From Myxococcales bacterium (GTDB taxonomy: Bacteria > Myxococcota > Myxococcia > Myxococcales > Myxococcaceae), in NCBI GenBank assembly GCA_020846875.1, contig JADLDB010000056.1:107413-171412 (forward strand): a stretch of DNA of 64,000 nt, read 5' to 3'. The translations under genes were made by a program, and so were the position numbers. How positions within the stretch are numbered: the stretch's first letter is position 1; every line of letters begins with the position of its first letter. Shown here piece by piece: positions 54,828 through 64,000 of the stretch. The notes beneath the pieces were generated by a model. That model searched no databases, was not told where the DNA came from, and saw only the letters and a program-made list of their open reading frames with translations.

Positions 54828-57482
54828 GTGCTGCGCTTCCTCGCCGCCTTCGTGTTTCTCAACGCCGGGCTCGCCCTCGCCGAGGAAGGCGTCCGCCGCG
54901 AGGTCGTCGACGCCGGGGTGCACGTCCCCGTGCTGACGAAGCCGCCCGAGCTGCTTGCGTTCATCCCCGCCGACTACCCGCCCGACGCGAAGACCCAGGG
55001 GCTGACCGCACAGGTGAAGCTGGTCGTCACCATCGACGAGACCGGCGCCGTCGCTGACGCGCAGGTGCCCGAGCCCGTGGGCAACGGCTTCGACGACGCC
55101 GCGATCGCCGCCGTGAGGCGCTTCCGCTTCTCCCCGGCCGAGGTCGACTTCAAGCCCGCGCCCGTGCAGATCGAATACGTCTACCACTTCGTCCTGCAGC
55201 CGCCCGAGCCCGACGCAGGCGTCGAGGCGCAGTCACCCGAGCCCGACGCTGGCGTGCCGAAGAAGCGCGACGCGAAGCTGACCGGCAAGGCGCTGGTGCG
55301 CGGCAGCCGCAGCTTCATCCCCGAGGCCCTGGTGCTGTGCGACGAGGATCCAGAGCACGTCGCCACGTCCGACGCCGAAGGCCGCTTCACGCTCGAGCTG
55401 CCTTCCGGCATGTGCCACGTGCGCGTGGTGGCCGCCGGGTACTTCGTCTTCCAGACGGAAGAGGAACTCGTGCCCAACGAGACGCGCGAGGTGAACTTCT
55501 TCCTCATCGAGAAGACGGGCATGCAGACGGTGGTGCGCGGCAAGCGCGACAAGAAAGAAGTCGTGCGCCGCACCGTCAGCCGCGACGAGGTGCAGAAGGT
55601 GCCCGGGACGTTCGGCGACCCGGTGCGGGTGATCCAGAACTTCCCCGGCGTGGCCCGCGCGCCCTTCATCCTCGGCCAGTTGATCGTCCGCGGCGCCAAC
55701 CCCAGCCAGACGCTCACCTTCTTCGACGGGGTAGAGATCCCCATCCTCTTTCACGTCGCTGGCGGCCCGTCGGTCGTCAACGCGGAGTTCCTCGATCGCC
55801 TCGACTTCTTCCCGGGCGGCTTCGGCGCGCGCTACGGCCGGGCGGTGGGCGGCGTGGTGGACGTGCAGAGCCGCAAGGGCGCGTCCGACACCTGGCACGG
55901 GAGCGCCAAGATCGATCTGCTGGACACCGCGCTCTTCTTCCAGGCGCCCATCGCAGAGAACGTGTCCATCGCCGCCGCCGCCCGCCGCAGCTACATCGAC
56001 GCGCTGTTGCCGCTGGTGCTGCCCGAGGATCCGCAGGGCGGCTCGCTCCTGGTGTTGCCGGTGTACTGGGACTACCAGGTGCGGCTGGACGTGGGCGCGA
56101 AGCCGGGGGCGCCTCGCAAGGACGGCGCGTCGGACTTCTCCGTCTTCGTCTTCGGCTCCGACGACAAGCTGCAGGTGGTGGCCACCGGCGGCGCGCGCAA
56201 CCGCGATCTCACCGTCGACTTCCACACCACCTTCCACCGCGCGGTGGGCTCGTGGATCTACAAGCGCGGCGACACCCAGTTCAAGCTGACGCCCTACGTC
56301 GGTTTCGATCTCGCGAAGATCAACTTCGGGATCGCCAACATCACCGCCAACCAGTGGACCGCCGGCCTGCGTCAGGATCTGGAGGTGGAGGTGAACAAGC
56401 ACCTCACCCTGCGTCTGGGCGCCGACATCTACAACCAGACCATCGTCGGCGAGGCGGAGCTGCCGGTGATCAGCGGGGTGCAGTTCGTCGAGTTCCCCGG
56501 GGCCGATCCGCAGGCGGGCGCGCAGAAGGTGAAGCAGATCGTCAACACCTTCGACGGGGCGCTGTACACCGAGGCGGACCTGAAGTTCGGGAAAGTCACC
56601 GTCACGCCCGGGCTGCGGGTGTCGTACGCCTTCATCACCAGCCACGTGCGCTACGCGGCCGATCCCCGCCTCTGGGTGCGCTACGAGCCGTTCGAGAACA
56701 CGGCGATCAAAGGCAGCGTGGGCCTGTACACGCAGCCCCCGGCCGCGACGAGCATGGTCGATCCACCGTTCGGCTCGCCCAACCTGGTGCACGAGAAGGC
56801 CTTCCAGAGCTCGCTGGGCGTGAGCCACCGCTTCACCGAGTACATCAACCTCGACGTCACCGGCTTCTTCAACCGGCGCTTCGACAACGTCATCAGCCAG
56901 GAGACGGCGGTGCTGCAGCCCGACGGCAGCCTGGTGACGTACCGCGAGACGAACAACGGCCTGGGCCGCGCGTACGGCCTCGAGGTGCTCGCCCGCCATG
57001 AGGTGTCGAAGTACTTCTTCGGGTGGGTCGCCTACACCTTCTCGCGCAGCGAGGAGTACCGGGGCGGCATCGACAAGGCCTACCGCGTCACCCAGTTCGA
57101 TCAGACGCACATCCTCACCGTCGTGGCCAGCGTGAAGCTGCCGTACAACTTCGAGCTGGGGGCGCGCTTCCGCTACGTCACCGGCCAGCCGAAGTCGCCG
57201 CTGATCCACGACTCCGACGTCTACCAGGCCGACGCGAACGGCTACTCAGGCACCTTCGGCCCGTCGCGCAGCGCGCGCTCGAAGGACTTCAACCAGCTCG
57301 ACGTGCGCCTCGACAAGTACTTCGTCTTCGAGCGCTGGACGCTCGACCTCTACCTCGACATCCAGAACGTCTACTGGGCGAAGAACGTTGAGGCGACCTT
57401 CTACGACTACCGCTTCCGGCAGGAGTTCGAGGTGCCGGGCATCCCCATCCTCCCCGTGCTCGGCCTGAAGGCGAGCTTCTGA
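54828..57482 (+). CDS. TonB-dependent receptor with N-terminal TonB-C-like domain
   Basis: An 884-residue outer-membrane protein with a GTG start giving signal VLRFLAAFVFLNAGLALAEE. Residues about 45-123 match the C-terminal domain of TonB (PADYPPDAKTQGLTAQVKLV, DAAIAAVRRFRFSPAEVD, VQIEYVYHF). After a linker with two PEPDAGV units comes a carboxypeptidase-regulatory-like fold (about 140-220). The plug follows with QNFPGVARAPF, LIVRGANPSQTLTFFDGVEIP and GARYGRAVGGVVDVQSRKGA, and a 22-strand-type barrel ends in EVPGIPILPVLGLKASF. The ligand is unknown. It is two bases upstream of a lipoprotein gene, probably cotranscribed. Confidence 0.88.
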   Translation: MLRFLAAFVFLNAGLALAEEGVRREVVDAGVHVPVLTKPPELLAFIPADYPPDAKTQGLTAQVKLVVTIDETGAVADAQVPEPVGNGFDDAAIAAVRRFRFSPAEVDFKPAPVQIEYVYHFVLQPPEPDAGVEAQSPEPDAGVPKKRDAKLTGKALVRGSRSFIPEALVLCDEDPEHVATSDAEGRFTLELPSGMCHVRVVAAGYFVFQTEEELVPNETREVNFFLIEKTGMQTVVRGKRDKKEVVRRTVSRDEVQKVPGTFGDPVRVIQNFPGVARAPFILGQLIVRGANPSQTLTFFDGVEIPILFHVAGGPSVVNAEFLDRLDFFPGGFGARYGRAVGGVVDVQSRKGASDTWHGSAKIDLLDTALFFQAPIAENVSIAAAARRSYIDALLPLVLPEDPQGGSLLVLPVYWDYQVRLDVGAKPGAPRKDGASDFSVFVFGSDDKLQVVATGGARNRDLTVDFHTTFHRAVGSWIYKRGDTQFKLTPYVGFDLAKINFGIANITANQWTAGLRQDLEVEVNKHLTLRLGADIYNQTIVGEAELPVISGVQFVEFPGADPQAGAQKVKQIVNTFDGALYTEADLKFGKVTVTPGLRVSYAFITSHVRYAADPRLWVRYEPFENTAIKGSVGLYTQPPAATSMVDPPFGSPNLVHEKAFQSSLGVSHRFTEYINLDVTGFFNRRFDNVISQETAVLQPDGSLVTYRETNNGLGRAYGLEVLARHEVSKYFFGWVAYTFSRSEEYRGGIDKAYRVTQFDQTHILTVVASVKLPYNFELGARFRYVTGQPKSPLIHDSDVYQADANGYSGTFGPSRSARSKDFNQLDVRLDKYFVFERWTLDLYLDIQNVYWAKNVEATFYDYRFRQEFEVPGIPILPVLGLKASF

Positions 57483-57484
57483 CC

Positions 57485-58468
57485 GTGCGGATCCGCGCCC
57501 TCGCTCTCGCCGTGTCCGCCGCGCTGCTGGGGTGCGTGCAGCCCGAGGACGACCCCACCACGGTGAAGGATCTGCGCGTGCTGGCGATCCAGTTCGAGAC
57601 GCCCGAGGTGCTCATCGACGAGTGCAACCTCGGCCTGCTGGGCAGCCTGGCGGCCACCGACGGCGGGGCGATCGTGATCCCCCCGGGACTCCTGGAGAAG
57701 CTGGCCGCCGCCGCGTCGCGCCCGCTCACCATGACCTCGCTCATCGAGGACCCGGCCGGGAACGGGCGACCGCTCAAGTACCGCCTGGTGGCCTGCGCCA
57801 GCCAGAGCGATCGCCGGTGCACCAACGAAGGCGACTTCCTCGAGCTGGCGAGGGGCGAGACTTCCGCCGGCGAGCTGGCCGTCACCGTGGCCCCCGGGGC
57901 GCTCCTGCTGCCCGACGGCACGCCGCTCCTGCAGGAGGTGATCGCTCAGGATCTCTTCAAGGGCCTGGGCGGCTTCCGCGTGCCGGTGCTGCTGGACGTG
58001 CAGACGCTGGACGGCCGCGAGCACGTCTACGCGCAGAAGCTGATGGTCTACATGTGCCGCTTCTTCCCCGAGATGCGGGAGAACGTGACGCCGGTGCTGC
58101 CGGGCATCACGGTGGCGGGCGTGCCGTGGCCCGAGGACGAGGTGAAGGAGTTCACCAGCACCCAGGAGCTCGAGCTCGAGCCCGAGGACTTCAGCGCGCT
58201 CCAGGAGCCGTACCTCATGCCCAGCTTCCAGCTCTCGCCGGTGTCCCTCAAAGAGGCGTGGAAGGTGTCCTGGTACACCACGATGGGGACGTTTGGATCG
58301 CACAACACCGGGGGCGTCGATCTGGGCGGGCAGTCCGGGCGGCACAGAAACCAGTGGCAGCCCGATCCCACCGCCACCGCCGCCCAGGACGTGACGCTCA
58401 CCTTCGTGGTGCGGGACGGGCGAGGTGGGGAGTCGTGGATCAAGCGGCAGATCCGCTGGACGCCCTGA
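57485..58468 (+). CDS. Lipoprotein encoded with the TonB-dependent receptor
   Basis: A 327-residue predicted lipoprotein (GTG start; MRIRALALAVSAALLGC). The mature part is beta-rich with a few Cys and many aromatic residues (YMCRFFPEMRENVTPVLPG, WKVSWYTTMGTFGSHNTGG, TFVVRDGRGGESWIKRQIRW). The last segment resembles the short Ig-like or cadherin-like strand pairs common in such lipoproteins. It begins two bases after the receptor stop, which suggests it is the receptor's surface partner, as SusD-like or other lipoproteins are elsewhere. No family is recognised, and it is not SusD-like. Confidence 0.7.
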   Translation: MRIRALALAVSAALLGCVQPEDDPTTVKDLRVLAIQFETPEVLIDECNLGLLGSLAATDGGAIVIPPGLLEKLAAAASRPLTMTSLIEDPAGNGRPLKYRLVACASQSDRRCTNEGDFLELARGETSAGELAVTVAPGALLLPDGTPLLQEVIAQDLFKGLGGFRVPVLLDVQTLDGREHVYAQKLMVYMCRFFPEMRENVTPVLPGITVAGVPWPEDEVKEFTSTQELELEPEDFSALQEPYLMPSFQLSPVSLKEAWKVSWYTTMGTFGSHNTGGVDLGGQSGRHRNQWQPDPTATAAQDVTLTFVVRDGRGGESWIKRQIRWTP

Positions 58469-58520
58469 CAAGGCGAATTCTTCCCCCGCGGCCCCGCTTG
58501 CGCTTGGCTTGGCCTTGCGC

Positions 58521-59534
58521 GTGGCCCAGCCCGAGACCCTCTGTCCGTCCTGCGGTTTCAGCCCCATCGCCGAGGGGGCGGAGAAGTGCCCGAAGTGCGG
58601 CAAGGCCTTCTCGTACGAGCGCGTCGAGTACACCAACGTCACCGCCACCCGCGCCGGAGGGTTGACCGGATCGGTCACCGCCAACCCGGTGCCCACGGCC
58701 GTGGCGTTGGGCCTGGGAGCCTTCTTCTTCACCGTGCGGGCGGGCGGCTTCCTGGGGGACGTGGGCGATCCCCCGCTCGTCTTCGCCGTCGCCGCGCTGG
58801 ACGTGGTGGCCCTGGTGTTGGTGATGACCACCTCGGGGCCCGCCAAGCACGTGGCCGCCTTTGCCGGGCTGGTGGAACTCGCCGCCGCGGGGCTCACCTT
58901 CGGAGCGCCGGCGCTCGTCAACGCTGCCGCCGGGCTGCACGGCCTCACGCTGATCGCCATGACGGTCGCGGAGCCGGGCGCGCGCCGCCTCAAGGTGGGC
59001 GGGGCCCTCGCGTCCTTCGCCGCCGTGGCCGGGCTGGGCGCGCTCGCTGGCGGCGTCATGCCGAAGCCCGAGGTGCGCGAGGTGCTGCGCGAAGACGCCG
59101 CGGGCCTGATGCTCACGCTTCCGCCGGGGTGGAAGGCCGCGCGTGAAGGTGAGGTGGCTCCGCACCTGGTGCTGGCCTGGGACGGAGGCAAGACGATCAA
59201 CCGCGGCTTCCGCCTCGAGTCCCCACGGCAGGTGGGGGTGGTGATCCTCTCCCGCGACGAGCAGCCCGATCTCGAGAAGGCCTGCCGCGACACCCTCGCC
59301 ACCCTGGGGGTGACGGGGCAGCTCACGAAGGTGGACGGCCCGGCGCCTCCCAGCCTGGGGGAGGTGTCCAGCGTGTCCGAGCTGCGCACGAAGTCGGGCG
59401 CGACGGGGCGCTTCGGCTGCGCGCTGGTGGGCACCAAGCTGGTGGCGCTGGCGGTGGTGAGCCAGGATCCCGCGCCGGGAGTGGGCGCCGCGGCCTTCGA
59501 GCTGGTGGCCGCCGGGCTGGCCGTGGAGCCGTGA
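58521..59534 (+). CDS. Zinc-ribbon membrane protein
   Basis: A 337-residue protein. GTG at 58521 is a best guess: it gives VAQPETLCPSCGFSPIAEGAEKCPKCGKAF at the N-terminus, two CxxC knuckles of a zinc ribbon. Residues about 65-190 hold four or five hydrophobic helices, and the last 150 residues form a soluble domain (LMLTLPPGWKAAREGEVAPHLVLAWDGG) that resembles a secreted or periplasmic beta-sandwich. No close family is recognised. It follows the lipoprotein gene by 52 bp and converges with the Hsp70-like gene. Confidence 0.6.
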   Translation: MAQPETLCPSCGFSPIAEGAEKCPKCGKAFSYERVEYTNVTATRAGGLTGSVTANPVPTAVALGLGAFFFTVRAGGFLGDVGDPPLVFAVAALDVVALVLVMTTSGPAKHVAAFAGLVELAAAGLTFGAPALVNAAAGLHGLTLIAMTVAEPGARRLKVGGALASFAAVAGLGALAGGVMPKPEVREVLREDAAGLMLTLPPGWKAAREGEVAPHLVLAWDGGKTINRGFRLESPRQVGVVILSRDEQPDLEKACRDTLATLGVTGQLTKVDGPAPPSLGEVSSVSELRTKSGATGRFGCALVGTKLVALAVVSQDPAPGVGAAAFELVAAGLAVEP

Positions 59535-59540
59535 CTGGCG

Positions 59541-61073
59541 TCAGCGCTGGGTGACGCGCACGGTGGTCTTCAGCTCCTTGCGCGTGTCCGGATCCCTCGC
59601 CGTCATGGTGAGGATGCCTTCCACGTTCACGTCGAAGGTGATCTCCACCTTCACCGCGCCTGCCGGCCCCGGGCGGATCCCCGAGAAGGTGAACTCGCCG
59701 AGCTGCTCGTTCTTGTTGGCCGCCTCGTGATCGCCCTGCCAGATCCGCATGATCAGCTCGGTCTGGTTGGGCACGCTGGTGGTGCCGGTGATCTGCTTCG
59801 CGTTGGGGATCGGCGAGTTGCGGCCGAACACCGAGTGCATCATCCCGTCGGCCTTCTCCAGGCCAATCGCCATCGGCACCACGTCGAGCAACTGCAGCTT
59901 CAGGTTGGTGTCGTCGGTCAGCGAGAAGGCATACAGCGCCGCGCCGATCGCCACCGCCTCGTCGGGGTGCACACCCTTCGACGGCACTTTGCCGAAGAAC
60001 TTGGTCAGCCGATCCTGGACGACTGGCATCCGCGTCTGCCCGCCGACCAGCATCACCTCGTCGATGTCCTGGGTGGACAGGCCCGACTCCACCAGCACCT
60101 TGGCGACGATCTTCAGCGTGCGATCCACCAACTCGCTGGTCAGCTTCTCCAGCAGGCGCCTGGTGAACTTCATCTCGATGTTCAGGGGCTGGCCCTGCGG
60201 CGTCATCGTGATGAAGGGGATGTTGAAGGGCGCTTCCTCGCGCGCGGAGAGATCGCACTTGGTGCGCTCGGCGAGATCCTTGATCCGCTGCATCGCCACC
60301 GGATCCGTCGCCAGGTCGATGCCCGTCTTGGCCTGGAACTCACTCAAGACGTAGTGGATCATCGCGTTGTCGAAGTCGATCCCCCCGAGGAAGATGTCGC
60401 CGCCGGTGGCCTTCACCTCGAAGACCTGGCCGCGGATCTCGATGATCGACACGTCGAAGGTGCCGCCGCCCAGATCGTAGATGACCACCTTCTCGTTGAG
60501 CCTCTTGCCCACGCCGTAGGCCAGCGCCGCCGAGGTGGGCTCGTTGATGATCCGCACCACCTCGAGGCCGATCAGCTTGCCGGCGTCCTTCACCGACTGG
60601 CGCTGACGATCCGAGAAATAGGCGGGCACCGTCACCACCGCCTTGTTCACCGGTACGCGCAGGTAGTTGGACGCGACGTCACGGATCTTGTTGAGGATCC
60701 GCGCCGAGACATCCTGCAGCGTCATGTCCTTCTTGGCCACCTCGATGGTGACCTCTTTGTTGTCCGTCGACGGCTTGACCCCGTACTGCACCACCTTCCT
60801 CATCGTCTCGACGATGTCGGACGTGGGGGTGCGGCCCACCAGCCGCTTGGCCCCGTAGACGGTGTTGCGGGGGTTGAGCTGCCACTGCCGCTTGGCCTCG
60901 TAGCCGATCAGCTCGTTGCCTTTGTCGTCGATCGCGTAGATCGACGGCACCGTGTAGTCGCCCCCCTTGTAGGGGATGAGCTTCACGTTGGGCGCGCCGT
61001 CCTTGTACCCGTCGACGTAGGCGGCGCAGCTGTTGGTCGTTCCGAGGTCGACGCCGATGATGGGCTCAGCCAC
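59541..61073 (-). CDS. Short Hsp70-family protein lacking the helical lid
   Basis: A 510-residue Hsp70 homologue with a GTG start. The ATPase domain is intact ([71 protein letters not shown]). The substrate-binding beta domain is present, ending [19 protein letters not shown]. The chain then stops, about 120 residues short of DnaK, with no helical lid and no EEVD-like tail. It could still bind peptides but release them differently. Myxobacteria carry several non-essential DnaK homologues with roles in motility and surface polysaccharide (known from SglK and StkA in Myxococcus xanthus); whether this is one is not determined. It follows the Cys-rich lipoprotein by 25 bp. Confidence 0.88.
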   Translation of the reverse strand: MAEPIIGVDLGTTNSCAAYVDGYKDGAPNVKLIPYKGGDYTVPSIYAIDDKGNELIGYEAKRQWQLNPRNTVYGAKRLVGRTPTSDIVETMRKVVQYGVKPSTDNKEVTIEVAKKDMTLQDVSARILNKIRDVASNYLRVPVNKAVVTVPAYFSDRQRQSVKDAGKLIGLEVVRIINEPTSAALAYGVGKRLNEKVVIYDLGGGTFDVSIIEIRGQVFEVKATGGDIFLGGIDFDNAMIHYVLSEFQAKTGIDLATDPVAMQRIKDLAERTKCDLSAREEAPFNIPFITMTPQGQPLNIEMKFTRRLLEKLTSELVDRTLKIVAKVLVESGLSTQDIDEVMLVGGQTRMPVVQDRLTKFFGKVPSKGVHPDEAVAIGAALYAFSLTDDTNLKLQLLDVVPMAIGLEKADGMMHSVFGRNSPIPNAKQITGTTSVPNQTELIMRIWQGDHEAANKNEQLGEFTFSGIRPGPAGAVKVEITFDVNVEGILTMTARDPDTRKELKTTVRVTQR

Positions 61074-61098
61074 GAAGAGGCAGTCTAGGCGGAAAACG

Positions 61099-63852
61099 TC
61101 ACCTGTCGAGGCGGGAATAGCCGTCGAGGGCGTTTGCCCAGCTTGACAGGGTGATCCCCGAGGCCTCGAAGACCTGTTGCACCGAGACGCCGGAGATCAA
61201 GTCGACGGCCACCACCTCGAGGGCGCCGCCGGCTTCCGTGGCCGGATCCACCCCCGGGCCCGCCGGCCCAACCGGCCAGGGAATCGAGGTTTGTTGCCCG
61301 CTGAGCTCGAAGTAGAGGACGTGTCGCACCTCGGTCCCCGTGAGGGCCACCCGCGCCAGCTCCCCGCCCGTCGAGTAGATGGACGCCCACGCCGGCTGGC
61401 CGGTGTCGAAGGCGCGCGAGGTGGGCTGGAAGGACGAGTCCGCCGGGGCCGGGAGGAAGGGCGTCACCAGCACCCGGCTGGGCAGCGTCGCAGCCAGGCT
61501 CAACCGGCCGCTCGACGACGTGCCGGCGGCGTTGCCCGCCAGGGCCCACAGCCCGGGCGTGGCGATCTCCACTCCGTCGTAGGCCGGGCCGCTGCGCAGG
61601 GTGATCGGATCGACCGGGCGGGTGCCGTCCTGCCCCGGCGGACCGGCGGCGCGGTTGGCGAAGCCGGTGGGCAGCATGCCGGCGTTCGCGTCGACCTCCA
61701 CCGCCGCCACCAGCACGCTGTCGAAGGTGGACGGCACGCGGGGCAGCACCACCTCGGTGCGGCGCTTCTGCTGCCGGCGCGGCTGGAAGGACTGCATGGA
61801 GAAGGCCCCGTAGTCGGGCACCTCCTCGTCGCCCAGGGGGCACTTCTGAGGATCGCTGCAGCGCCCGTTGCCGTTGATGTCGAGGGCGTCGGGGACGAAG
61901 GGCTGCGCGCTGGTGGTGGCGCCAGCCGACAGCGCGTAGTCGAAGGCCCCCAGGTAGGACAGGAAGTCCGTCGAGCGCAGGGACAGCACCGACTCCAGGT
62001 AGGCGCGCCCGGCCCAGGCGGCCATGAAGCGCTTGCCCGGCTGGGCCACCGAGAGCGCCCGGCCCTTCACCTCCTGGGGGATCCCCAGGCCCGGCGAGGT
62101 GTACAGCACCACCGCGCCCGGCACCGGCACCTGCTGGCCGATCCCCGGGAGCTCCACGAAGAAGGAGTCCCCGAGCAGCCCCTGCGGCGTCAGCGACGGC
62201 ACGTCCCACGCCGAGGAGGTGACGAAGCCCGCCCAGTACGAGCCGGTGGTGCTGACGTCGCTGAAGCTGACCGAGGAGTTGAAGCCGGCCTGGGCCCGCA
62301 CCGGGTTCTCCCGCAAGGGCAGGAGCACGTCGTCCCCCGTGGCGCCCAGCAGGGAGGCGCGCTCGAAGGTGGGCAGGCCGTCGCTGCGGGTGGCCTGGGC
62401 CACGGCGGTGAAGGTGTACGCGCCGCTGCCCAGGGCGGGGAAGAGCGCCAGCCCGTCCGCGCCGGTGGTGACGTCGACGGGCGTGGTGCAGCCCACCGTC
62501 TCGCAGGCACGCACCGCCACGTTGGCCAGCGGCGCGCGGGTCGCGGCGTCCACGACGATCACCCGGCGGCCGGCCGTCACCGCGGGGAGGATGGTCAAGG
62601 TCGCCTCGGCGCCCGGCACGAAGGCGCCCGCCACCGTCCCCTTCACCTTCACCACTCCCGCCGTCACGCCCGTCACCAGCCCCGCGGGCGTCACCGTGGC
62701 GGCCGTGCTGGGCTGGCCCTGCGCGTCCTTCACCTCCCAGGTGGCGGCGGTGAGGGGGAAGGACGTGCCGTCCAGCTTGAAGGCCAACAGCCGCAACTGG
62801 AAGGTGTCGCCTTCGATGAGCCAGCCGGTGGTGGGGGTGATCCGCAAGAGGTTGATGTCGCCCGGCGCGGGCATGGAGAGGCACGCCCCGTCGATGCACG
62901 CGCCGTTGGCGCCGCAGTCCGGGTGGCCGCGGCAGACCGACGGCACGCACACCCCGCCGATGCACTCCTTCCCGGAGCCGCACTGGCCGGACACGGTGCA
63001 CGCGGGCGAGGCCTGGCAGTGGCCCTCCTCGCAGTAGCCGGACTGCATCAACATCGGCGGGGTGCCGGTGACGCAGTCCCCGTCGGCGAGGCAGCGGGGC
63101 AGCTCCAGGCACAGGCGCTGGGTGCAGTCGAAGCCGGGCGGGCACTGGCCTTCCTCGAAGCGCTTGCACTCGTAGTTGGGCAGGCACTGGGCGGTGGAGG
63201 TGCACAGCGTGTAGCCCTGGCAGCGGCCGAAGGTGGCGCTGGTGCAGTACTGGCCCATGGGACAGTCGGCGGCGGTGGCGCAGTCGGCGGCGGTGCACAG
63301 CCCGTTGCTGCAGATGAAGCCGGCCCCGCCGCACTGCACGTCGGTGGTGCAGCGCCGGGTGCAGGTCCCCATCACGCAGGTGTAGATGGCGAAGGCCAGC
63401 CGGGGATCGAGGTTGGGCGCGCAGTCCTGCGGCAGGCGGCACACCGGCAGGCACAGCCCCTGAGTCACTTCGCAGCGGCCGCCCGTGCCCAGGCAGTCGG
63501 CGTCGGCGGAGCACGGCTTGCGTGCCTGGCAGGTGCCCGAGACGCACCGCTGGTTGGCGGTGCAGGCCGTGTCGTCCTGGCACTGGCACCGCCCGCCGGT
63601 GCAGGTGAAGCCGAGGGCGCAGTCGGCTGTCCTGGCGCACTCCGGCCGCGCGCCGCACACGCCAGCGCTGGTGCACACCTGGCCGGATCCGCACTCCGTG
63701 TCGTCCGCGCAGATGGGGCCGCACGCGCCGCGGCGGCAGCGCTGGGTGCTCGAGCACTCGTCGTCGCCGGCGCAAGGCTGGGAGTTGACCGGCGGACACG
63801 CGGTCAGCCCCGCGAGGAGAAGAGGAAGCACCCGACGCATGCGGCGCACCAT
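61099..63852 (-). CDS. Large Cys-rich lipoprotein with Ig-like and carboxypeptidase-regulatory-like domains
   Basis: A 917-residue predicted lipoprotein (MVRRMRRVLPLLLAGLTAC). Residues about 25-330 contain roughly twelve short Cys-rich units of the form C-x2-D-x-EC-x3-QxC-x4-C (dickkopf-like or EGF-like), rich in disulphides. Residues about 340-430 look like a BIG2 domain (ITPTTGWLIEGDTFQLRLLAFKLDG). About 435-520 looks like a carboxypeptidase-regulatory-like fold (RRVIVVDAATRAPLANVAVRAC). The rest is beta-rich and unassigned. This layout is common in myxobacterial surface proteins. It is 25 bp upstream of the lidless Hsp70 gene on the same strand, so both may be in one operon. Beyond 63852 to the window end I see no gene. 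Confidence 0.8.
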   Translation of the reverse strand: MVRRMRRVLPLLLAGLTACPPVNSQPCAGDDECSSTQRCRRGACGPICADDTECGSGQVCTSAGVCGARPECARTADCALGFTCTGGRCQCQDDTACTANQRCVSGTCQARKPCSADADCLGTGGRCEVTQGLCLPVCRLPQDCAPNLDPRLAFAIYTCVMGTCTRRCTTDVQCGGAGFICSNGLCTAADCATAADCPMGQYCTSATFGRCQGYTLCTSTAQCLPNYECKRFEEGQCPPGFDCTQRLCLELPRCLADGDCVTGTPPMLMQSGYCEEGHCQASPACTVSGQCGSGKECIGGVCVPSVCRGHPDCGANGACIDGACLSMPAPGDINLLRITPTTGWLIEGDTFQLRLLAFKLDGTSFPLTAATWEVKDAQGQPSTAATVTPAGLVTGVTAGVVKVKGTVAGAFVPGAEATLTILPAVTAGRRVIVVDAATRAPLANVAVRACETVGCTTPVDVTTGADGLALFPALGSGAYTFTAVAQATRSDGLPTFERASLLGATGDDVLLPLRENPVRAQAGFNSSVSFSDVSTTGSYWAGFVTSSAWDVPSLTPQGLLGDSFFVELPGIGQQVPVPGAVVLYTSPGLGIPQEVKGRALSVAQPGKRFMAAWAGRAYLESVLSLRSTDFLSYLGAFDYALSAGATTSAQPFVPDALDINGNGRCSDPQKCPLGDEEVPDYGAFSMQSFQPRRQQKRRTEVVLPRVPSTFDSVLVAAVEVDANAGMLPTGFANRAAGPPGQDGTRPVDPITLRSGPAYDGVEIATPGLWALAGNAAGTSSSGRLSLAATLPSRVLVTPFLPAPADSSFQPTSRAFDTGQPAWASIYSTGGELARVALTGTEVRHVLYFELSGQQTSIPWPVGPAGPGVDPATEAGGALEVVAVDLISGVSVQQVFEASGITLSSWANALDGYSRLDR

Positions 63853-64000
63853 ACACCCGGCCGCTCGCCCGTCAGCCCAGCCTATTCACGCTCAAGGACC
63901 CGAGCAGCGGAGACGTGACGGCGAGGGTCGAAGCGAACGGGGCGGCGATCGCGATCGCACCACCGCCCTCCGTTGGCGCGGTCGGTGGTTGATGGTCATC

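Noticed and set aside
61177..63918. 913-codon plus-strand open frame at the window end
   Set aside because: Shadow of the Cys-rich lipoprotein; its composition (His, Arg, Gly-rich) is typical of antisense frames here.

Overview
The window is high-GC, densely coded chromosomal DNA from a myxobacterium-like organism (Myxococcota, probably near Myxococcaceae; the genus cannot be fixed from this sequence). The evidence is family content: a TIGR02265/DUF2378 protein, an FHA protein with a TIGR02996 repeat-companion domain, a MopE-type DxDGDGF lipoprotein, a large Ser/Thr kinase, many Cys-rich lipoproteins with Gly- or Asp-rich linkers, and frequent GTG starts. Base and codon use look uniform. I see no insertion sequence, prophage, CRISPR array or integrase; this is ordinary core chromosome with lineage-specific envelope genes between housekeeping blocks.

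Layout. 0-5 kb: two small secreted proteins, then the B12-dependent ribonucleotide reductase nrdJ with its own terminator and what looks like a pair of NrdR operators 32 bp apart. 5-15 kb: ferredoxin, FHA protein, lipoproteins, a membrane-anchored DUF1444 protein, a BI-1 channel-like protein, an ATP-grasp-like protein, an isochorismatase-type hydrolase and a MopE-like lipoprotein. 15-20 kb: a divergent LysR/oxidoreductase pair with a clear operator, then a pteridine operon (FolB-cupin fusion, QueD, divergent FolE) running into a GlcD-type flavoprotein. 20-28 kb: alternative sigma factor, acyl-CoA ligase, TatA, divergent ppk/ppx polyphosphate genes and an isolated nuoAB pair. 28-38 kb: YfiR-like protein, MetE-like enzyme, mutY, a CAP lipoprotein, tRNA-Lys and tRNA-Glu, greB, phoH, a methyltransferase and a lipid kinase. 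38-48 kb: dnaK, a tandem pseudokinase-kinase, a metallophosphoesterase/CAP operon, a coiled-coil/DUF2378 operon and a four-repeat Cys-rich exported protein. 48-55 kb: a Tgt-MnmD fusion, the Ku/LigD end-joining pair head to head, and a trm112-tatD-tcdA operon. 55-64 kb: a TonB-dependent receptor carrying its own TonB-like domain with a partner lipoprotein, a zinc-ribbon membrane protein, a lidless Hsp70 and a 917-residue Cys-rich lipoprotein.

Themes. tRNA and translation functions recur (Tgt-MnmD, TcdA, two tRNA genes, Trm112-like), as do genome maintenance (NrdJ, MutY, Ku, LigD) and polyphosphate turnover. The least explained items are the Tgt-MnmD fusion, the FolB-cupin fusion next to a FolE that has lost conserved active-site residues, an 18-bp-stem inverted repeat just upstream of that operon, the pseudokinase-kinase, and the lidless Hsp70 placed directly behind a Cys-rich lipoprotein.
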